From the NCBI GenBank assembly GCA_024400835.1, contig JAKSMC010000018.1:1-63038 (forward strand): a stretch of DNA of 63,038 nt, in the 5' to 3' direction. This document shows positions 52,415 to 61,854 of the stretch, piece by piece. Below the pieces are notes generated by a model. It was given only the letters and a program-made list of their open reading frames with translations, had not been told where the DNA came from and did no database searches. A program made the translations under genes and the position numbers. The stretch's first letter is position 1. The number at the start of each line of letters is the position of its first letter. Source of the stretch: Bacteroidales bacterium (lineage in GTDB: Bacteria > Bacteroidota > Bacteroidia > Bacteroidales > WCHB1-69).

Positions 52415-55330
52415 ATGAAAAAAATCATCTCCACCCTATTGTTCCTAACCGTCATTGCGCTTTGCTTTGCGCAATCTCAATACGTCAACCCCTTTGTCGG
52501 AACGGACGGACACGGCCACACCTACCCCGGCGCCATCGTTCCTTTCGGCGCCGTACAAGTCAGCCCGGATACTCGATTAGACGGTTGGGATGGCTGCTCC
52601 GGCTATCATTACAGCGACAACCTCATCTACGGTTTTTCCCACACACACCTCAGCGGTACGGGTTGCAGCGACTACGGTGACATTCTGGTCATGCCTTTTG
52701 CTGGAAAGCCATCCATCGACAATCAGAAGTACGCCAGCTCCTTTGTCCATAAAAACGAGACAGCATCTCCCGGTTACTATTCTGTGAAATTGGACAATGG
52801 CATCTTTGTCGAGCTCACCACAGATCAACATGTGGCCATGCACCGCATCACATTCCCGAAATCCAGTTCTCATGGCATCATCGTCGATTTGACGCACCGC
52901 GACAAGGTATTGGCATCCTCTATCGGCCATGAAGGCAATGAACTTTTCGGCTATCGTCGTTCCGAAGCATGGAACCCTGACCAATACTGTGCATTCTCCA
53001 TCTTGGCATCAGAGCCAATTCAAAAGATTGAATATTACAGCGACAACCAATTAGTTGATGCCAAGGACATCCACGGCGAAAACTGCAAAGCGGTCATCTA
53101 TTTCAGCAAGAAAGTCAAAACCGTGACCTTAAAAGTTGCCATTTCCGCCGTCGACATTCCCGGCGCGAGAAACAATCAAAAAGAGATTTCCAATTTCAAC
53201 TTCGACCAAGTCAAAGACAGAGCCGTTACTGCTTGGAACAAAGAATTGGGCAAAATCAACGTGACGAGTAAAAACGAAGAATATCTCAAAGTATTCTACA
53301 CCGCATTGTACCACTGCTTCACTTCTCCCTACCTCTATTCTGATATTGACGGTCGTTATCGCGGACAAGACGGTAAAATCCATGATGGCGATGGTTCTCA
53401 CAAAATGTACACTGTATTCTCATTATGGGACACCTATAGAGCACTGCATCCGCTTTTGAACATCATCGACCGCAAACGCACAGAAGATTTCCTATACACC
53501 TTCATGCAGCATTACAAACAAGGCGGTATGCTTCCAGTCTGGGAATTATCCTCCCATGAAACCTGGTGCATGATTGGATATCATTCTGTGCCCGTCATCT
53601 TAGATGCCTACATCAAAGGCATACATCCCTACGACGAAAAAGAGATGCTGAAAGCCATGGTGCACAGCGCCAAACTTGATAAGTTAGGACGAACAGAATA
53701 TGCGAAATACGGTTACATCCCGGGGGATGTCGACAATGAATCCGTATCCAAGACTTTGGAATATGCTTACGACGACTGGTGCATCGCACAATTTGCCAAG
53801 CTGATTGGAGACAACGAAGTCTATAAAGAATTCATCAAGCGAGCTCAATCCTATCGCAACATCATGGACCCCGCAGGCTTCATGCACGGCAAAATCAACG
53901 GCGGATTTGTCAAACCATTCGATCCTACTGAAGTCAACAACTTCTACACGGAAGCCAATTGCTGGCAATACTCCACCTATGTTCCGCACGACATCTATGG
54001 TTATATTGCCCAAATGGGCGGCGAAGAGCATGTGGCTTATTTCCTAAATTATCTTTTCACCACCAGCTCCAAAATGACGGGGCGTGACCAATCGGACATC
54101 ACCGGCATTATCGGCCAATATGCCCACGGCAACGAGCCCAGCCACCATGCCGCCTATCTGTTCAACTATGTGAACCAATACGACAAAACCGTTGAACTGA
54201 CTCGCAAAATCATGACCGAACTCTACACATCCAAACCGGATGGATTGTGCGGCAACGAAGACTGCGGCCAAATGTCTGCTTGGTACGTACTCAGCTCATT
54301 GGGTTTCTATCCTATCTGCCCAGGTAGCAACACTTATGACTTAGGCTGTCCATTATTCGACAAAGCCACTATTCATCTTGAAAATGGGAAAGACATTATG
54401 ATTAGCAAAATAGGGAAAGGCGACTTCGTCTCTTCTGTGAAAGTCAATGGCCGCCCTGTTACAGACAATCATTCTTTCACCTTCGAGAGCATCAAAAATG
54501 GCGGTAAAATAGAATTCGAACTTTCCGACAAGCCCAACGCCCCAACGAAGTCCAAGGCCTTATCTAAAAAGAACAGGTTGGAATACTCCACCACCATCCC
54601 CTATTTTTCAACCGACAAGAAGAGCTTTAGTGACAAAGACACCATACAAATCTTCAACTACCATCCATACTTGCCCAAGGGTCAAAAAATCGAATCCTTC
54701 AACAATCCGATTTATTACACTTTGGATGGCAGCGAGCCAACCATCAACAACGGCACCTTATACACGGGCCCTATCGTGATTGACACTAACACCACCCTCA
54801 AAGCCATCTCCTACAACAGTGTACATGGCGCAAGTTTGGTTGCTGAAGCCCATTATTCCAAATTCAACAAGGACAAATCACTCTCTTACATCACGAAGCC
54901 CAACCCGCAATACTATGCAGGCGGCGACAACGGCCTTATTGACGGCATCCGCGGCAAGACCAACTGGCGCGTGGGCAACTGGCAGGGCTTTGCCGAGAAC
55001 TTCGAGGCCGTCATCGACCTGCAGAAAGTCAAACCCGTCACCAAGGTGACCATCAGCTGTTTGGAAGATGTACGTGCATGGATTTTCTTCCCTAAGAAAG
55101 TAACGGTTTACATTTCCAATGACGGCAAGAACTACAATTCTTTCGGCTCAATCGACGGCATAGAATCTGTAAAAGATGAGAACGCCAAATTGCACGACTT
55201 CATCGTCGAAGGCAGTCATAGCGGCCGATACCTCAAAATCGTTGTTGAAAGCTACGGCAAACTGCCATCATGGCATGTCAGCGCCGGCCAGCAATCATGG
55301 CTGTTCATCGATGAAATCAGCATAAAATAA
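52415..55330 (+). CDS. GH92 family alpha-mannosidase
   Basis: Secreted exo-acting alpha-mannosidase of family GH92 (mostly alpha-1,2/1,3 activity on N-glycans or yeast mannan). The signal peptide ends in CFAQ. The N-terminal GH92 domain begins YVNPFVGTDGHGHTYPGAIV and GFSHTHLSGTGCSDYGDILV, and catalytic-core blocks DTYRALHPLL, NEDCGQMSAWYVLSSLGFYP follow. The C-terminus adds a chitobiase-type domain (YYTLDGSEPTINNGTLYTGP, about 770) and an F5/8-type C carbohydrate-binding domain. 971 aa is longer than the minimal ~750 aa enzyme. It lacks a T9SS sorting domain. The next gene starts 12 nt later. Confidence 0.93.
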   Translation: MKKIISTLLFLTVIALCFAQSQYVNPFVGTDGHGHTYPGAIVPFGAVQVSPDTRLDGWDGCSGYHYSDNLIYGFSHTHLSGTGCSDYGDILVMPFAGKPSIDNQKYASSFVHKNETASPGYYSVKLDNGIFVELTTDQHVAMHRITFPKSSSHGIIVDLTHRDKVLASSIGHEGNELFGYRRSEAWNPDQYCAFSILASEPIQKIEYYSDNQLVDAKDIHGENCKAVIYFSKKVKTVTLKVAISAVDIPGARNNQKEISNFNFDQVKDRAVTAWNKELGKINVTSKNEEYLKVFYTALYHCFTSPYLYSDIDGRYRGQDGKIHDGDGSHKMYTVFSLWDTYRALHPLLNIIDRKRTEDFLYTFMQHYKQGGMLPVWELSSHETWCMIGYHSVPVILDAYIKGIHPYDEKEMLKAMVHSAKLDKLGRTEYAKYGYIPGDVDNESVSKTLEYAYDDWCIAQFAKLIGDNEVYKEFIKRAQSYRNIMDPAGFMHGKINGGFVKPFDPTEVNNFYTEANCWQYSTYVPHDIYGYIAQMGGEEHVAYFLNYLFTTSSKMTGRDQSDITGIIGQYAHGNEPSHHAAYLFNYVNQYDKTVELTRKIMTELYTSKPDGLCGNEDCGQMSAWYVLSSLGFYPICPGSNTYDLGCPLFDKATIHLENGKDIMISKIGKGDFVSSVKVNGRPVTDNHSFTFESIKNGGKIEFELSDKPNAPTKSKALSKKNRLEYSTTIPYFSTDKKSFSDKDTIQIFNYHPYLPKGQKIESFNNPIYYTLDGSEPTINNGTLYTGPIVIDTNTTLKAISYNSVHGASLVAEAHYSKFNKDKSLSYITKPNPQYYAGGDNGLIDGIRGKTNWRVGNWQGFAENFEAVIDLQKVKPVTKVTISCLEDVRAWIFFPKKVTVYISNDGKNYNSFGSIDGIESVKDENAKLHDFIVEGSHSGRYLKIVVESYGKLPSWHVSAGQQSWLFIDEISIK

Positions 55331-55342
55331 AATACCCCACCT

Positions 55343-57037
55343 ATGAAAAAGTACGTACTCATTTCAATCATCTTAATGTCGGTCAACATATTGACAGCGC
55401 AATGGGTGGCAGACCCCACCCAGAACACCTTGCTGGCCACAGGCAGCAACGATTATGGTGAGATCCTGATATCCACGCATCCACGAAGTGCCAACACCTA
55501 TATCCAATGGTGCGGCATGCATTCCAACGGTTGGTCACCTTCCATTCAAAGGGTTGACTCCGCAGGCACTCCGATGTGGGGCGCCAACGGCATTCACCTC
55601 AGCAGGCCCAACTTTGCCTCCTACAGCAACGGTGTGGCCTTGGCAGCGCTCACCGAAGGCGGCTGCGTCAGCGGATTTGTGGACGCTGCCGGCAAATGCA
55701 AAGCCGTCAAAATCAATGAAGACGGCACCTTCGCATGGAGCGGCGGAGGCATCGTAGCCATCCAAGCCGACGACTGCCTACGCACCGAGGTCGTCGCCTG
55801 CCATAACGGCGGCTTCTGGATCCTCACCTTCAACGACAACAACATGTACCTGCGCTTCTACCAATCAGACGGCACGCCCAGCGGCAACCAAATCACCATT
55901 ACCGACACACACGGCAACGAAAACATTGCCTTCGGCCAAATGGTAGTTGACGACAACGACAATGTCTTCGTCGTCTATATGAAACAACATTTCGCTTTCT
56001 CCTACTACCAGTACAAGACCTTGTGCGTGGCCAAATACGCCATCAACGGCACACAGCTGTCTCAGGAAGTGCAGCTCATGAACACCGTTGCCATCAGCGG
56101 GCAAATCTGCCACGACGTATGCCCTGACGGCTTGGGCGGCGGCTACGCCTGGATCAGCCACCCCGCACTCAACGACATGTTCGAAGTCTACATGTTCCAC
56201 TTCGACAGCACTGGCGCCAACACCATTTCCGACCCCAGAGGCCTGCTCGTCGGCGAACCCGACAACATCAACTTCCACGGCATGCCCTCCGCAAGCCTGG
56301 AGCCGAACTCCCACGACCTCTTAGTGGCCTTTGTCGAAACTGACGCCGTCACTCAGACGCACAACGCCATCCGCGTAAACCGCGTAACCACCAACGGCAC
56401 AAAACTCTGGGGGCCCAACGGCAACGTCATCGTGCCCACCACCAGCCACAACATCAGCAACCTGATCATTGACGCATTCCCCGATGGCACTTGGTCTTCC
56501 ATCATCTACAAATACGACGAAAACATCGTCAAAGCCGTCGGCATCAACTCTCTCGGAACACTCATTTGGGACACCACAATGTCCACCGCCTCTGGCAATA
56601 GAATAGCCCTGAGTGCCGCATCTTCCGGCTACAACAACTACCAGACCATCGTAGCTTGGGAAGGCACACGCAACGGCACCTTCGGCATGTACGGACAGAA
56701 CCTGCAGAAAAACGGCGTTATGGGACCTGTAGTCATCAACAACGACGATAGCGGCGATGACAGCGGTGACGATGACGGCGGCGATGGCGAAGACAGCACT
56801 GCCGTACAAAATTTCGACCTGAACCTTATTAACATTTATCAGACCGGCAATTGTTTGCACATCGACGGCCAGGACTTCCAACAAGTTGAAGTGTTCAGCA
56901 TCATGGGACAGCTAATCCTCACAGACAACACGGGCAAGCACGACATCGCACTCGGCGACATACCGCAGGGCATCTACATCGTGCGCGTCCGCACCGCCAA
57001 CGGCAAGACCGTAAACAGAAAAGTGATGATACGATGA
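55343..57037 (+). CDS. T9SS-exported protein, 564 aa, partner of the GH92 gene
   Basis: A signal peptide (MKKYVLISIILMSVNILTAQ) leads a beta-propeller-like mature part with recurring Trp-Gly/Asn patterns (VDSAGTPMWGANGIHLSR, TTNGTKLWGPNGNVIV). A DSGDDSGDDDGGDGEDS linker follows (about 472-490). The C-terminal type IX sorting domain reads LINIYQTGNCLHI, VFSIMGQLILTDN, GDIPQGIYIVRVR. Export across the outer membrane is expected. Specific function unknown; it is co-transcribed with the mannosidase. Confidence 0.85.
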   Translation: MKKYVLISIILMSVNILTAQWVADPTQNTLLATGSNDYGEILISTHPRSANTYIQWCGMHSNGWSPSIQRVDSAGTPMWGANGIHLSRPNFASYSNGVALAALTEGGCVSGFVDAAGKCKAVKINEDGTFAWSGGGIVAIQADDCLRTEVVACHNGGFWILTFNDNNMYLRFYQSDGTPSGNQITITDTHGNENIAFGQMVVDDNDNVFVVYMKQHFAFSYYQYKTLCVAKYAINGTQLSQEVQLMNTVAISGQICHDVCPDGLGGGYAWISHPALNDMFEVYMFHFDSTGANTISDPRGLLVGEPDNINFHGMPSASLEPNSHDLLVAFVETDAVTQTHNAIRVNRVTTNGTKLWGPNGNVIVPTTSHNISNLIIDAFPDGTWSSIIYKYDENIVKAVGINSLGTLIWDTTMSTASGNRIALSAASSGYNNYQTIVAWEGTRNGTFGMYGQNLQKNGVMGPVVINNDDSGDDSGDDDGGDGEDSTAVQNFDLNLINIYQTGNCLHIDGQDFQQVEVFSIMGQLILTDNTGKHDIALGDIPQGIYIVRVRTANGKTVNRKVMIR

Positions 57038-57067
57038 GCACCTAACAGCGATCATTCACCATACAGC

Positions 57068-57107
57068 AAAAATCCCCGCTATTCTTCACAGAACGGCGGG
57101 GATTTTT
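57068..57107. terminator. Terminator after the GH92 operon
   Basis: Stem AATCCCCGC/GCGGGGATT with a ~16-nt loop, preceded by an A-run and followed by a T-run, so it can serve both the GH92 operon and the convergent gene. Confidence 0.85.
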
Positions 57108-57130
57108 CGTATTTGGACGTAGATGGCAGA

Positions 57131-57715
57131 CTACTTTTTCTTGCCAATCCTTTCGGCCAGATCGTCTTTATCAAACGTAAAGACGTGGCCCAGAATGCCG
57201 AAAGAGACAGTTGTGCTCTCGCCGTCGAAATCGTGGTATTTGCCCACACTGCATACGAGATAGTTGTTGACATACATACGGCGTTGCAGCATCATATCCA
57301 CCAGTTTGGAAGCGAACATAGAACTCAACGCACCGATGGCATCGCCTTCGGACTGCAGTTCCTCCTCCACATACTCGTGACAGACGGAAGAGACTTTCTG
57401 CACGTGGTCCTCGCGCGACGGACAGGTCACAGCTAAAATGGCAAGGAACAGAATGACAACCACCACCGGCAAAACCCACTTGCGCTTTTTCGGTTCACTG
57501 CAGTTTGGAATCTCTTCGTAAGGGACATCCTCCACAGGAATGGTTTCAGCTGTTTCCGGGGCATTGGCAGAGGCGTTGGCGTTGGAAGATTGTTCATAGT
57601 GGGCCTCGGGATCAGAAGCGGTTGCTACTGGTCCGGGAGCCTGGGTCGGCACCATTTGTTCGTTTTCATTCACGGTGCCTTCGCTTTGATTTTGATAGTT
57701 TTCGTTGTTATCCAT
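57131..57715 (-). CDS. DUF4359-like single-pass membrane protein
   Basis: The 194 aa protein starts with a long acidic, Gln/Asn/Pro-rich cytoplasmic tail. A basic KKRKW motif and one membrane helix (WVLPVVVVILFLAILAVTC) follow, then an extracytoplasmic domain with CPSREDHVQKVSSVCHEYVE and SFGILGHVFTF, which resembles the DUF4359 family. The ATG at 57715 follows a -7 box; the longer frame to 57763 begins upstream of it. Function unknown. Confidence 0.72.
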   Translation of the reverse strand: MDNNENYQNQSEGTVNENEQMVPTQAPGPVATASDPEAHYEQSSNANASANAPETAETIPVEDVPYEEIPNCSEPKKRKWVLPVVVVILFLAILAVTCPSREDHVQKVSSVCHEYVEEELQSEGDAIGALSSMFASKLVDMMLQRRMYVNNYLVCSVGKYHDFDGESTTVSFGILGHVFTFDKDDLAERIGKKK

Positions 57716-57733
57716 AGCTTTTAGATTTGGGCC

Positions 57734-57742
57734 GCAAAAATA
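57734..57742 (-). promoter_or_regulatory. -7 promoter box for the DUF4359-like gene
   Basis: TATTTTTGC on the minus strand, 18 nt before the chosen ATG at 57715. Confidence 0.7.
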
Positions 57743-57920
57743 GAATTTGTTTTGAAAAAACAATGGAGCGGAGAAAAAATGCGAAAAACCATCTTAATCC
57801 ACTATTACAAAGCATCTTAAAATTATCCCAACAATTCATTTACTCACCTTGCCAAGCCCCAGGACTATGCACGATGCCGCACTTGGCAGACATTTTCGGG
57901 AATTACAGGAGGCAGAAATC

Positions 57921-58496
57921 CTATAGGTCATCCATAGCAGACTGGTGGGCCTTCTCAGAATTCTGCTTATCGTAATAGCGGAGCATCACACGACCGGAGT
58001 GATACTTTTCTCCTTCCACAATGGACAATTCTATATCTCCCAGATTTGTACCAAACGTTGTAGCCCAGACATACTCACCGGTATGAAGGGCGTTTAATTT
58101 GGACCAATCATCCCCGATAAACGTAGTAAAATCTTCCCGTACGTTTTTGGGCTCGCCGTATTTCTCGGTCAGCATCTCCTTGAGCTGCTCATATTGTCCG
58201 AGGACGCCTGACCATGTATCGTGGGAATTGAAGAAGACGGCAATCATGTTCACCACATCGTTGCCTTTGAGGGTAGTAACCGCCACATAGCATTTTTTCT
58301 GACCGGCAAAATCACCAGACATCAGGGCGATGCCGTCCTGTGTGCCTTCATAGACGAAGCCTTTTTCCACCATCTTCTGGGTATAGGATTTCAGGGTCCC
58401 GTCGATGGGGACGCCTTTGAAGGCAAGGTGTTGTGACTGAGCGAAAGCGCCAACCGCGAGGATGGCGACAAAGACAAAAGAAAACAGTTTTTTCAT
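57921..58496 (-). CDS. Hypothetical secreted protein, 191 aa
   Basis: Signal peptide (MKKLFSFVFVAILAVGAFAQ), then a compact mature domain with HLAFKGVPIDGTLKSYTQKM, a helical middle (LGQYEQLKEMLTEKYGEPKN) and a beta-rich end (IELSIVEGEKYHSGRVMLRY). This pattern, with a repeated "FKGVPIDG" start, occurs in small periplasmic Bacteroidota proteins of unknown function. It has its own promoter. Confidence 0.68.
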   Translation of the reverse strand: MKKLFSFVFVAILAVGAFAQSQHLAFKGVPIDGTLKSYTQKMVEKGFVYEGTQDGIALMSGDFAGQKKCYVAVTTLKGNDVVNMIAVFFNSHDTWSGVLGQYEQLKEMLTEKYGEPKNVREDFTTFIGDDWSKLNALHTGEYVWATTFGTNLGDIELSIVEGEKYHSGRVMLRYYDKQNSEKAHQSAMDDL

Positions 58497-58520
58497 ATCA
58501 ATATATTTTTAAATGAGGCC

Positions 58521-58529
58521 GCAAAAATA
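58521..58529 (-). promoter_or_regulatory. -7 promoter box for the 191 aa secreted protein
   Basis: TATTTTTGC on the minus strand, 24 nt before its ATG. Confidence 0.7.
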
Positions 58530-58690
58530 GGACATGTTTTTGACAGAAATTGACAAAAACGGGGCAGACTCCGAAATTTAAAGAATTATTAACATTCCAA
58601 TTCAAATCCACCTAGACGGGGCGCTCATACTTTTAGCGGGGAGGAAGATTATAATACTAATATTTAATAGTATATATAATAAAGTTGTAT

Positions 58691-58788
58691 GAGTTAAGAG
58701 ATAAGAGATAAGAGTTAAGAGATAAGAGTTAAGAGTTAAGAGATATGAGATATGAGTTAGAGTTAAGAGATATGAGTAAAGAGATGAG
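58691..58788. repeat. Degenerate heptamer tandem repeat tract
   Basis: About fourteen 7-bp units of the GAGTTAA/GAGATAA/GAGATAT type. The tract lies in the 809-bp stretch without a gene between the secreted protein and the outer membrane protein. The only long frame through it (minus strand) is a Leu-Thr-Ser-Tyr artefact of the repeat. Confidence 0.8.
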
Positions 58789-58901
58789 TGTTGAAAACTG
58801 GCGGCAAACAACTGATGACTAAGAGATTAAGAATTAGCAACTACGAGATTGAGAAGGAAAACAATCATTCCAATTAGAGGAAATCAGTGAACGCAGCAGA
58901 C

Positions 58902-59077
58902 CTCTATAGAGTCCGGAGCTTAGACTCTATAGAGTCCAGGGCTTACACTCTATAGAGTCCGGGGCTTACACTCTATAGAGTCCGGGGCCTACACTCTATA
59001 GAGTCCGGGGCTTACACTCTATAGAGTCCGGGGCCTACACTCTATAGAGGCCGGGGCTGACCTCTATAGAGTCCGAG
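58902..59077. repeat. Eight-copy 23-bp tandem repeat with a palindromic core
   Basis: The core CTCTATAGAG recurs at 58902, 58925, 58948, 58971, 58994, 59017, 59040 and 59062. Spacing is 23 bp throughout except 22 for the last. In most copies the core is the 12-bp palindrome ACTCTATAGAGT, followed by a GC-rich spacer (CCGGGGCTTAC or CCGGGGCCTAC). There are no unique spacers, so it is not CRISPR. Confidence 0.9.
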
Positions 59078-59265
59078 AGTCAAGAGTTAGAAGTATCATC
59101 TAATCGTTAATATCCTCCAGAAATTTACTTGTTATTTATTTTTTAATTCCGCTGGAGAGAAGCAAATAGTATCTGAGATGACAAAATCGCTTGGTTCAGT
59201 GTCATAGGGACCAATCCGGAAATGACATTGTCAAACAAATTGCGCTATGATTCCGATATTTTTTA

Positions 59266-59274
59266 TACTTTTGC
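59266..59274 (+). promoter_or_regulatory. -7 promoter box for the outer membrane protein
   Basis: TACTTTTGC, 31 nt before the ATG at 59306. It excludes the upstream in-frame ATG at 59222. Confidence 0.72.
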
Positions 59275-59305
59275 GGCGAAAATCCTCAATCAAAATCTCA
59301 ATATT

Positions 59306-60106
59306 ATGAAAAGAATTTTATTTGTTTTACTGTTGAACTTCTGCGCAATCGCCATCTTTGCTCAGGACATAATTATCATGCGTGACGCGACAGAGATTGA
59401 AGCCAAGGTTTTAACGGTCGGTGTGAATGAAATTTCCTACAAGAAGTGGAACTTCCAAGATGGCCCGACCTATCAAATCGACAAGAAAGATGTCTTCTAC
59501 ATTAAATATTCCAATGGGGATAAAGACATTATCACACCATTTAACGAACAAAGTGAACAAGCGAAATCTGATGGAAATAGCAACGCCCAAACCTTCGGGA
59601 AATATATTCATAGGACTCTTTTTTCATCCTATTTAGAATCTGGCTGCCCGTTTACGGCAGGGTTAGCGGGTCCATCATTCAATGCCACCTTTGGCGCTCG
59701 GTTTTTTGATTACGGTTTTGCGGGATTAACCGTTGGAATGGATGTTTTATTTTCCACAAGACATCAATACACCTATTACAACACTGGTCATGCGGAATAT
59801 TATACTGATGATTTTGGCACATTATATTTCGCCAATTACCCTTCAATTATGGTTGACTTGAGGGCATTTTTGCCACTAAAGCAAGATTTCAGTCCATTTT
59901 TCGAATTCAGTTTTGGCGCAAATATATTACTATTAGAATCCGATTTATTTTCTGATGTTCCTGTTGGGGCCAGAGTCCGCCTGGGAGCCGGCATAGAGTA
60001 CAAACGATTCGTCTGTGGTATGGGGTATGATTGTATCACACTATCCGGAAAGAGTCTCAACATGGGTTACGCCAAGCTGGGTGTCAAGATAGGATATATG
60101 AAATAA
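59306..60106 (+). CDS. Outer membrane protein, 266 aa
   Basis: Signal peptide (MKRILFVLLLNFCAIAIFAQ), then a short conserved Bacteroidota segment (DIIIMRDATEIEAKVLTVGV...YKKW). A beta-barrel-like region follows, with strands such as FEFSFGANILLLE and YAKLGVKIGYMK at the very end. It follows the 23-bp palindromic array. Function unknown. Confidence 0.75.
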   Translation: MKRILFVLLLNFCAIAIFAQDIIIMRDATEIEAKVLTVGVNEISYKKWNFQDGPTYQIDKKDVFYIKYSNGDKDIITPFNEQSEQAKSDGNSNAQTFGKYIHRTLFSSYLESGCPFTAGLAGPSFNATFGARFFDYGFAGLTVGMDVLFSTRHQYTYYNTGHAEYYTDDFGTLYFANYPSIMVDLRAFLPLKQDFSPFFEFSFGANILLLESDLFSDVPVGARVRLGAGIEYKRFVCGMGYDCITLSGKSLNMGYAKLGVKIGYMK

Positions 60107-60174
60107 CAGTTGTATCGGGGCGCACAGGGAAAGGTGGGGGTTCTAATACTGTTAGGGTTCGACTATGTACCCGA

Positions 60175-60474
60175 CTATTTCTTCGGATCTCCATTTTGAG
60201 CAATGAGGTAACAGGCATAGCGAGTGAGCATGAAATCTATCACTTCTCGCTGTCCTCCTTTCCCAACCTCTATCATTTTCGTGACCTCACGAAAATGATC
60301 ATCAACACTGATTCCCAATGATTTACACGAGTCAACAGCGCGACCGATTGCCACTAAAAAATTCTCCCATCGGGCATAGCCCAAAATTGTTTGAAGTTCT
60401 CGCGCAAACCAAATTTCAATCTCATCTTTTGATTGCTCGCCATATATTTTGGAATACAGGTCAAAATATTAAAT
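60175..60474 (-). pseudogene. dinD relic (DNA-damage-inducible protein D fragment)
   Basis: About 100 codons read as the N-terminal part of DinD: IEIWFARELQTILGYARWEN, then FREVTKMIEVGKGGQREVID and the hallmark RYACYLIAQNGDPKK. It stops there with TAG, while intact DinD goes on for another ~170 residues. The frame also has an upstream stop and no good start for the full N-terminus. It is a degraded copy, lying beside the DUF4007 operon. The remaining ~430 bp (60475-60906) are AT-rich with no supported feature. Confidence 0.75.
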
Positions 60475-60929
60475 TCTATTTTATATCATGTACTTAAAGA
60501 CGCATGGAAAAATGCTGTCTGCCTCTTCTGTCTCCTGTTTTTTGAGGTAAAATTTTTTGACCTCAAAACGGACTATTGTTATTTGATTAACAAATGCTTA
60601 GGTTTTTGCTTACATGTGATAACAATAGTTAAGATTTCCCTATTTTGGACTAGTACGATAATATATTGTTACATATAAGGCAATAAACACTAAGACAGAA
60701 TGTTTTAAATTAAGCGCTTGATAATTAGATAGCTGTAAGAATATCAATTTATTAATTTCGGGAGTTTTTCAAGACTTTAGCTTGTGATATATCAATAACA
60801 ATATTAAAATATAAGAATAGGTACTAGGATAATATCTCTTTTGTTTATTAATAATCAGCAAATTAAATGTAAAAGTATCTTGGTATTTATGTGTTTATGA
60901 GGTGTCTTGATTTTAGAGATTAATTTTTA

Positions 60930-60938
60930 TAATTTTGC
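60930..60938 (+). promoter_or_regulatory. -7 promoter box for the DUF4007 operon
   Basis: TAATTTTGC, 25 nt before the ATG at 60964; a TTGA at 60907 is in the expected -33 position. Confidence 0.65.
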
Positions 60939-60963
60939 AGGCTCAAAATTCGAGTACATTATT

Positions 60964-61854
60964 ATGAAAATATACAAAAGCAAATTCACCTTTTCCGGAC
61001 ATGAATCGTTTCCTTGCAAAACACTTTGGTTGAAGAAAGGGTATGATTTCATAAAGGCTGAAAAGAACTTTAATGATCCTTCAGCTGTTGTTGATTTGGG
61101 AGTAGGCAAAAATATGGTTTCAGCTGTACGCTATTGGCACAAGGCTTTTGGGTTGACTGAAGGGTTGAATGAAGAATCTGGAACAGCTTGGATAGCAGAT
61201 TATGTTTTAGATTCTCAAACAGGGAAAGACCCATATTTGGAAGATTTAGGAACATTGTGGCTCATGCACTTCCTTTTGATTCATTCGGAAGAGGCGTCTT
61301 TATACCAAATGTTCTTTGTTGATTTTCAGAAAGAACGTAGGGCGTTTGACAGAGACAATGTTGTCAGTTTTGTGAAACGCAAAATGATGGAAGCGAGCAA
61401 AGAAAATCTATTCAATGAAAATACGGTTAAAAAGGATGTCGGGGTTTTGCTTTTGAACTATTGCCTGCCTCGAAACCCGCAATCAAACGAGGATTTTTCA
61501 ACCTTATTGATGGACTTGGATTTGCTTCGGCAGTCGGAAAAGAAAGATAAATCTGAAGATAATAAGGACAAATATTTCTTCAACATTGAAGGCAAGAAAC
61601 AAGTGACTCCTGAGATGTTTTTATTTGCTTTGCTATTGACGAAAGAAGATGCAGACAACAGCATTTCATACGACACTTTGCGTGATGTCGGGCTTATGTT
61701 CTGCATGACCGATTTGGAAGTGATAGACATGTTGAATCAACTTTCGGAAACCTATTCCGATGCGCTTACCTACAGCGATGTGGCTGGAATCAGGCAACTA
61801 CAATTTATCAAGCCTATGGATGCAAAACAAGTATTGGAAAAGTATTATGAATAA
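60964..61854 (+). CDS. DUF4007 family protein
   Basis: The 296 aa protein opens with the DUF4007 signature: FTFSGHESFPCKTLWLKKGY, then VDLGVGKNMVSAVRYWHKAF. DUF4007 members recur in defence islands, including ones linked to DNA phosphorothioation, but their biochemistry is not established to my knowledge. The upper in-frame start at 60907 lies in the promoter, so the ATG before KIYKSKFTF is preferred. Its stop overlaps the next start (ATGAATAA), coupling it to an ATPase. Confidence 0.85.
   Translation: MKIYKSKFTFSGHESFPCKTLWLKKGYDFIKAEKNFNDPSAVVDLGVGKNMVSAVRYWHKAFGLTEGLNEESGTAWIADYVLDSQTGKDPYLEDLGTLWLMHFLLIHSEEASLYQMFFVDFQKERRAFDRDNVVSFVKRKMMEASKENLFNENTVKKDVGVLLLNYCLPRNPQSNEDFSTLLMDLDLLRQSEKKDKSEDNKDKYFFNIEGKKQVTPEMFLFALLLTKEDADNSISYDTLRDVGLMFCMTDLEVIDMLNQLSETYSDALTYSDVAGIRQLQFIKPMDAKQVLEKYYE

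Noticed and set aside
58602..58811. Small Leu/Thr/Ser/Tyr-rich protein on the minus strand
   Set aside because: It is the heptamer tract read as codons; no promoter or homology.
58902..59077. CRISPR array
   Set aside because: Repeats are directly tandem at 23 bp with no unique spacers and no cas genes nearby.
58902..59077. Plasmid iteron origin
   Set aside because: No replication gene is adjacent and the surroundings are chromosomal; kept only as an open possibility.
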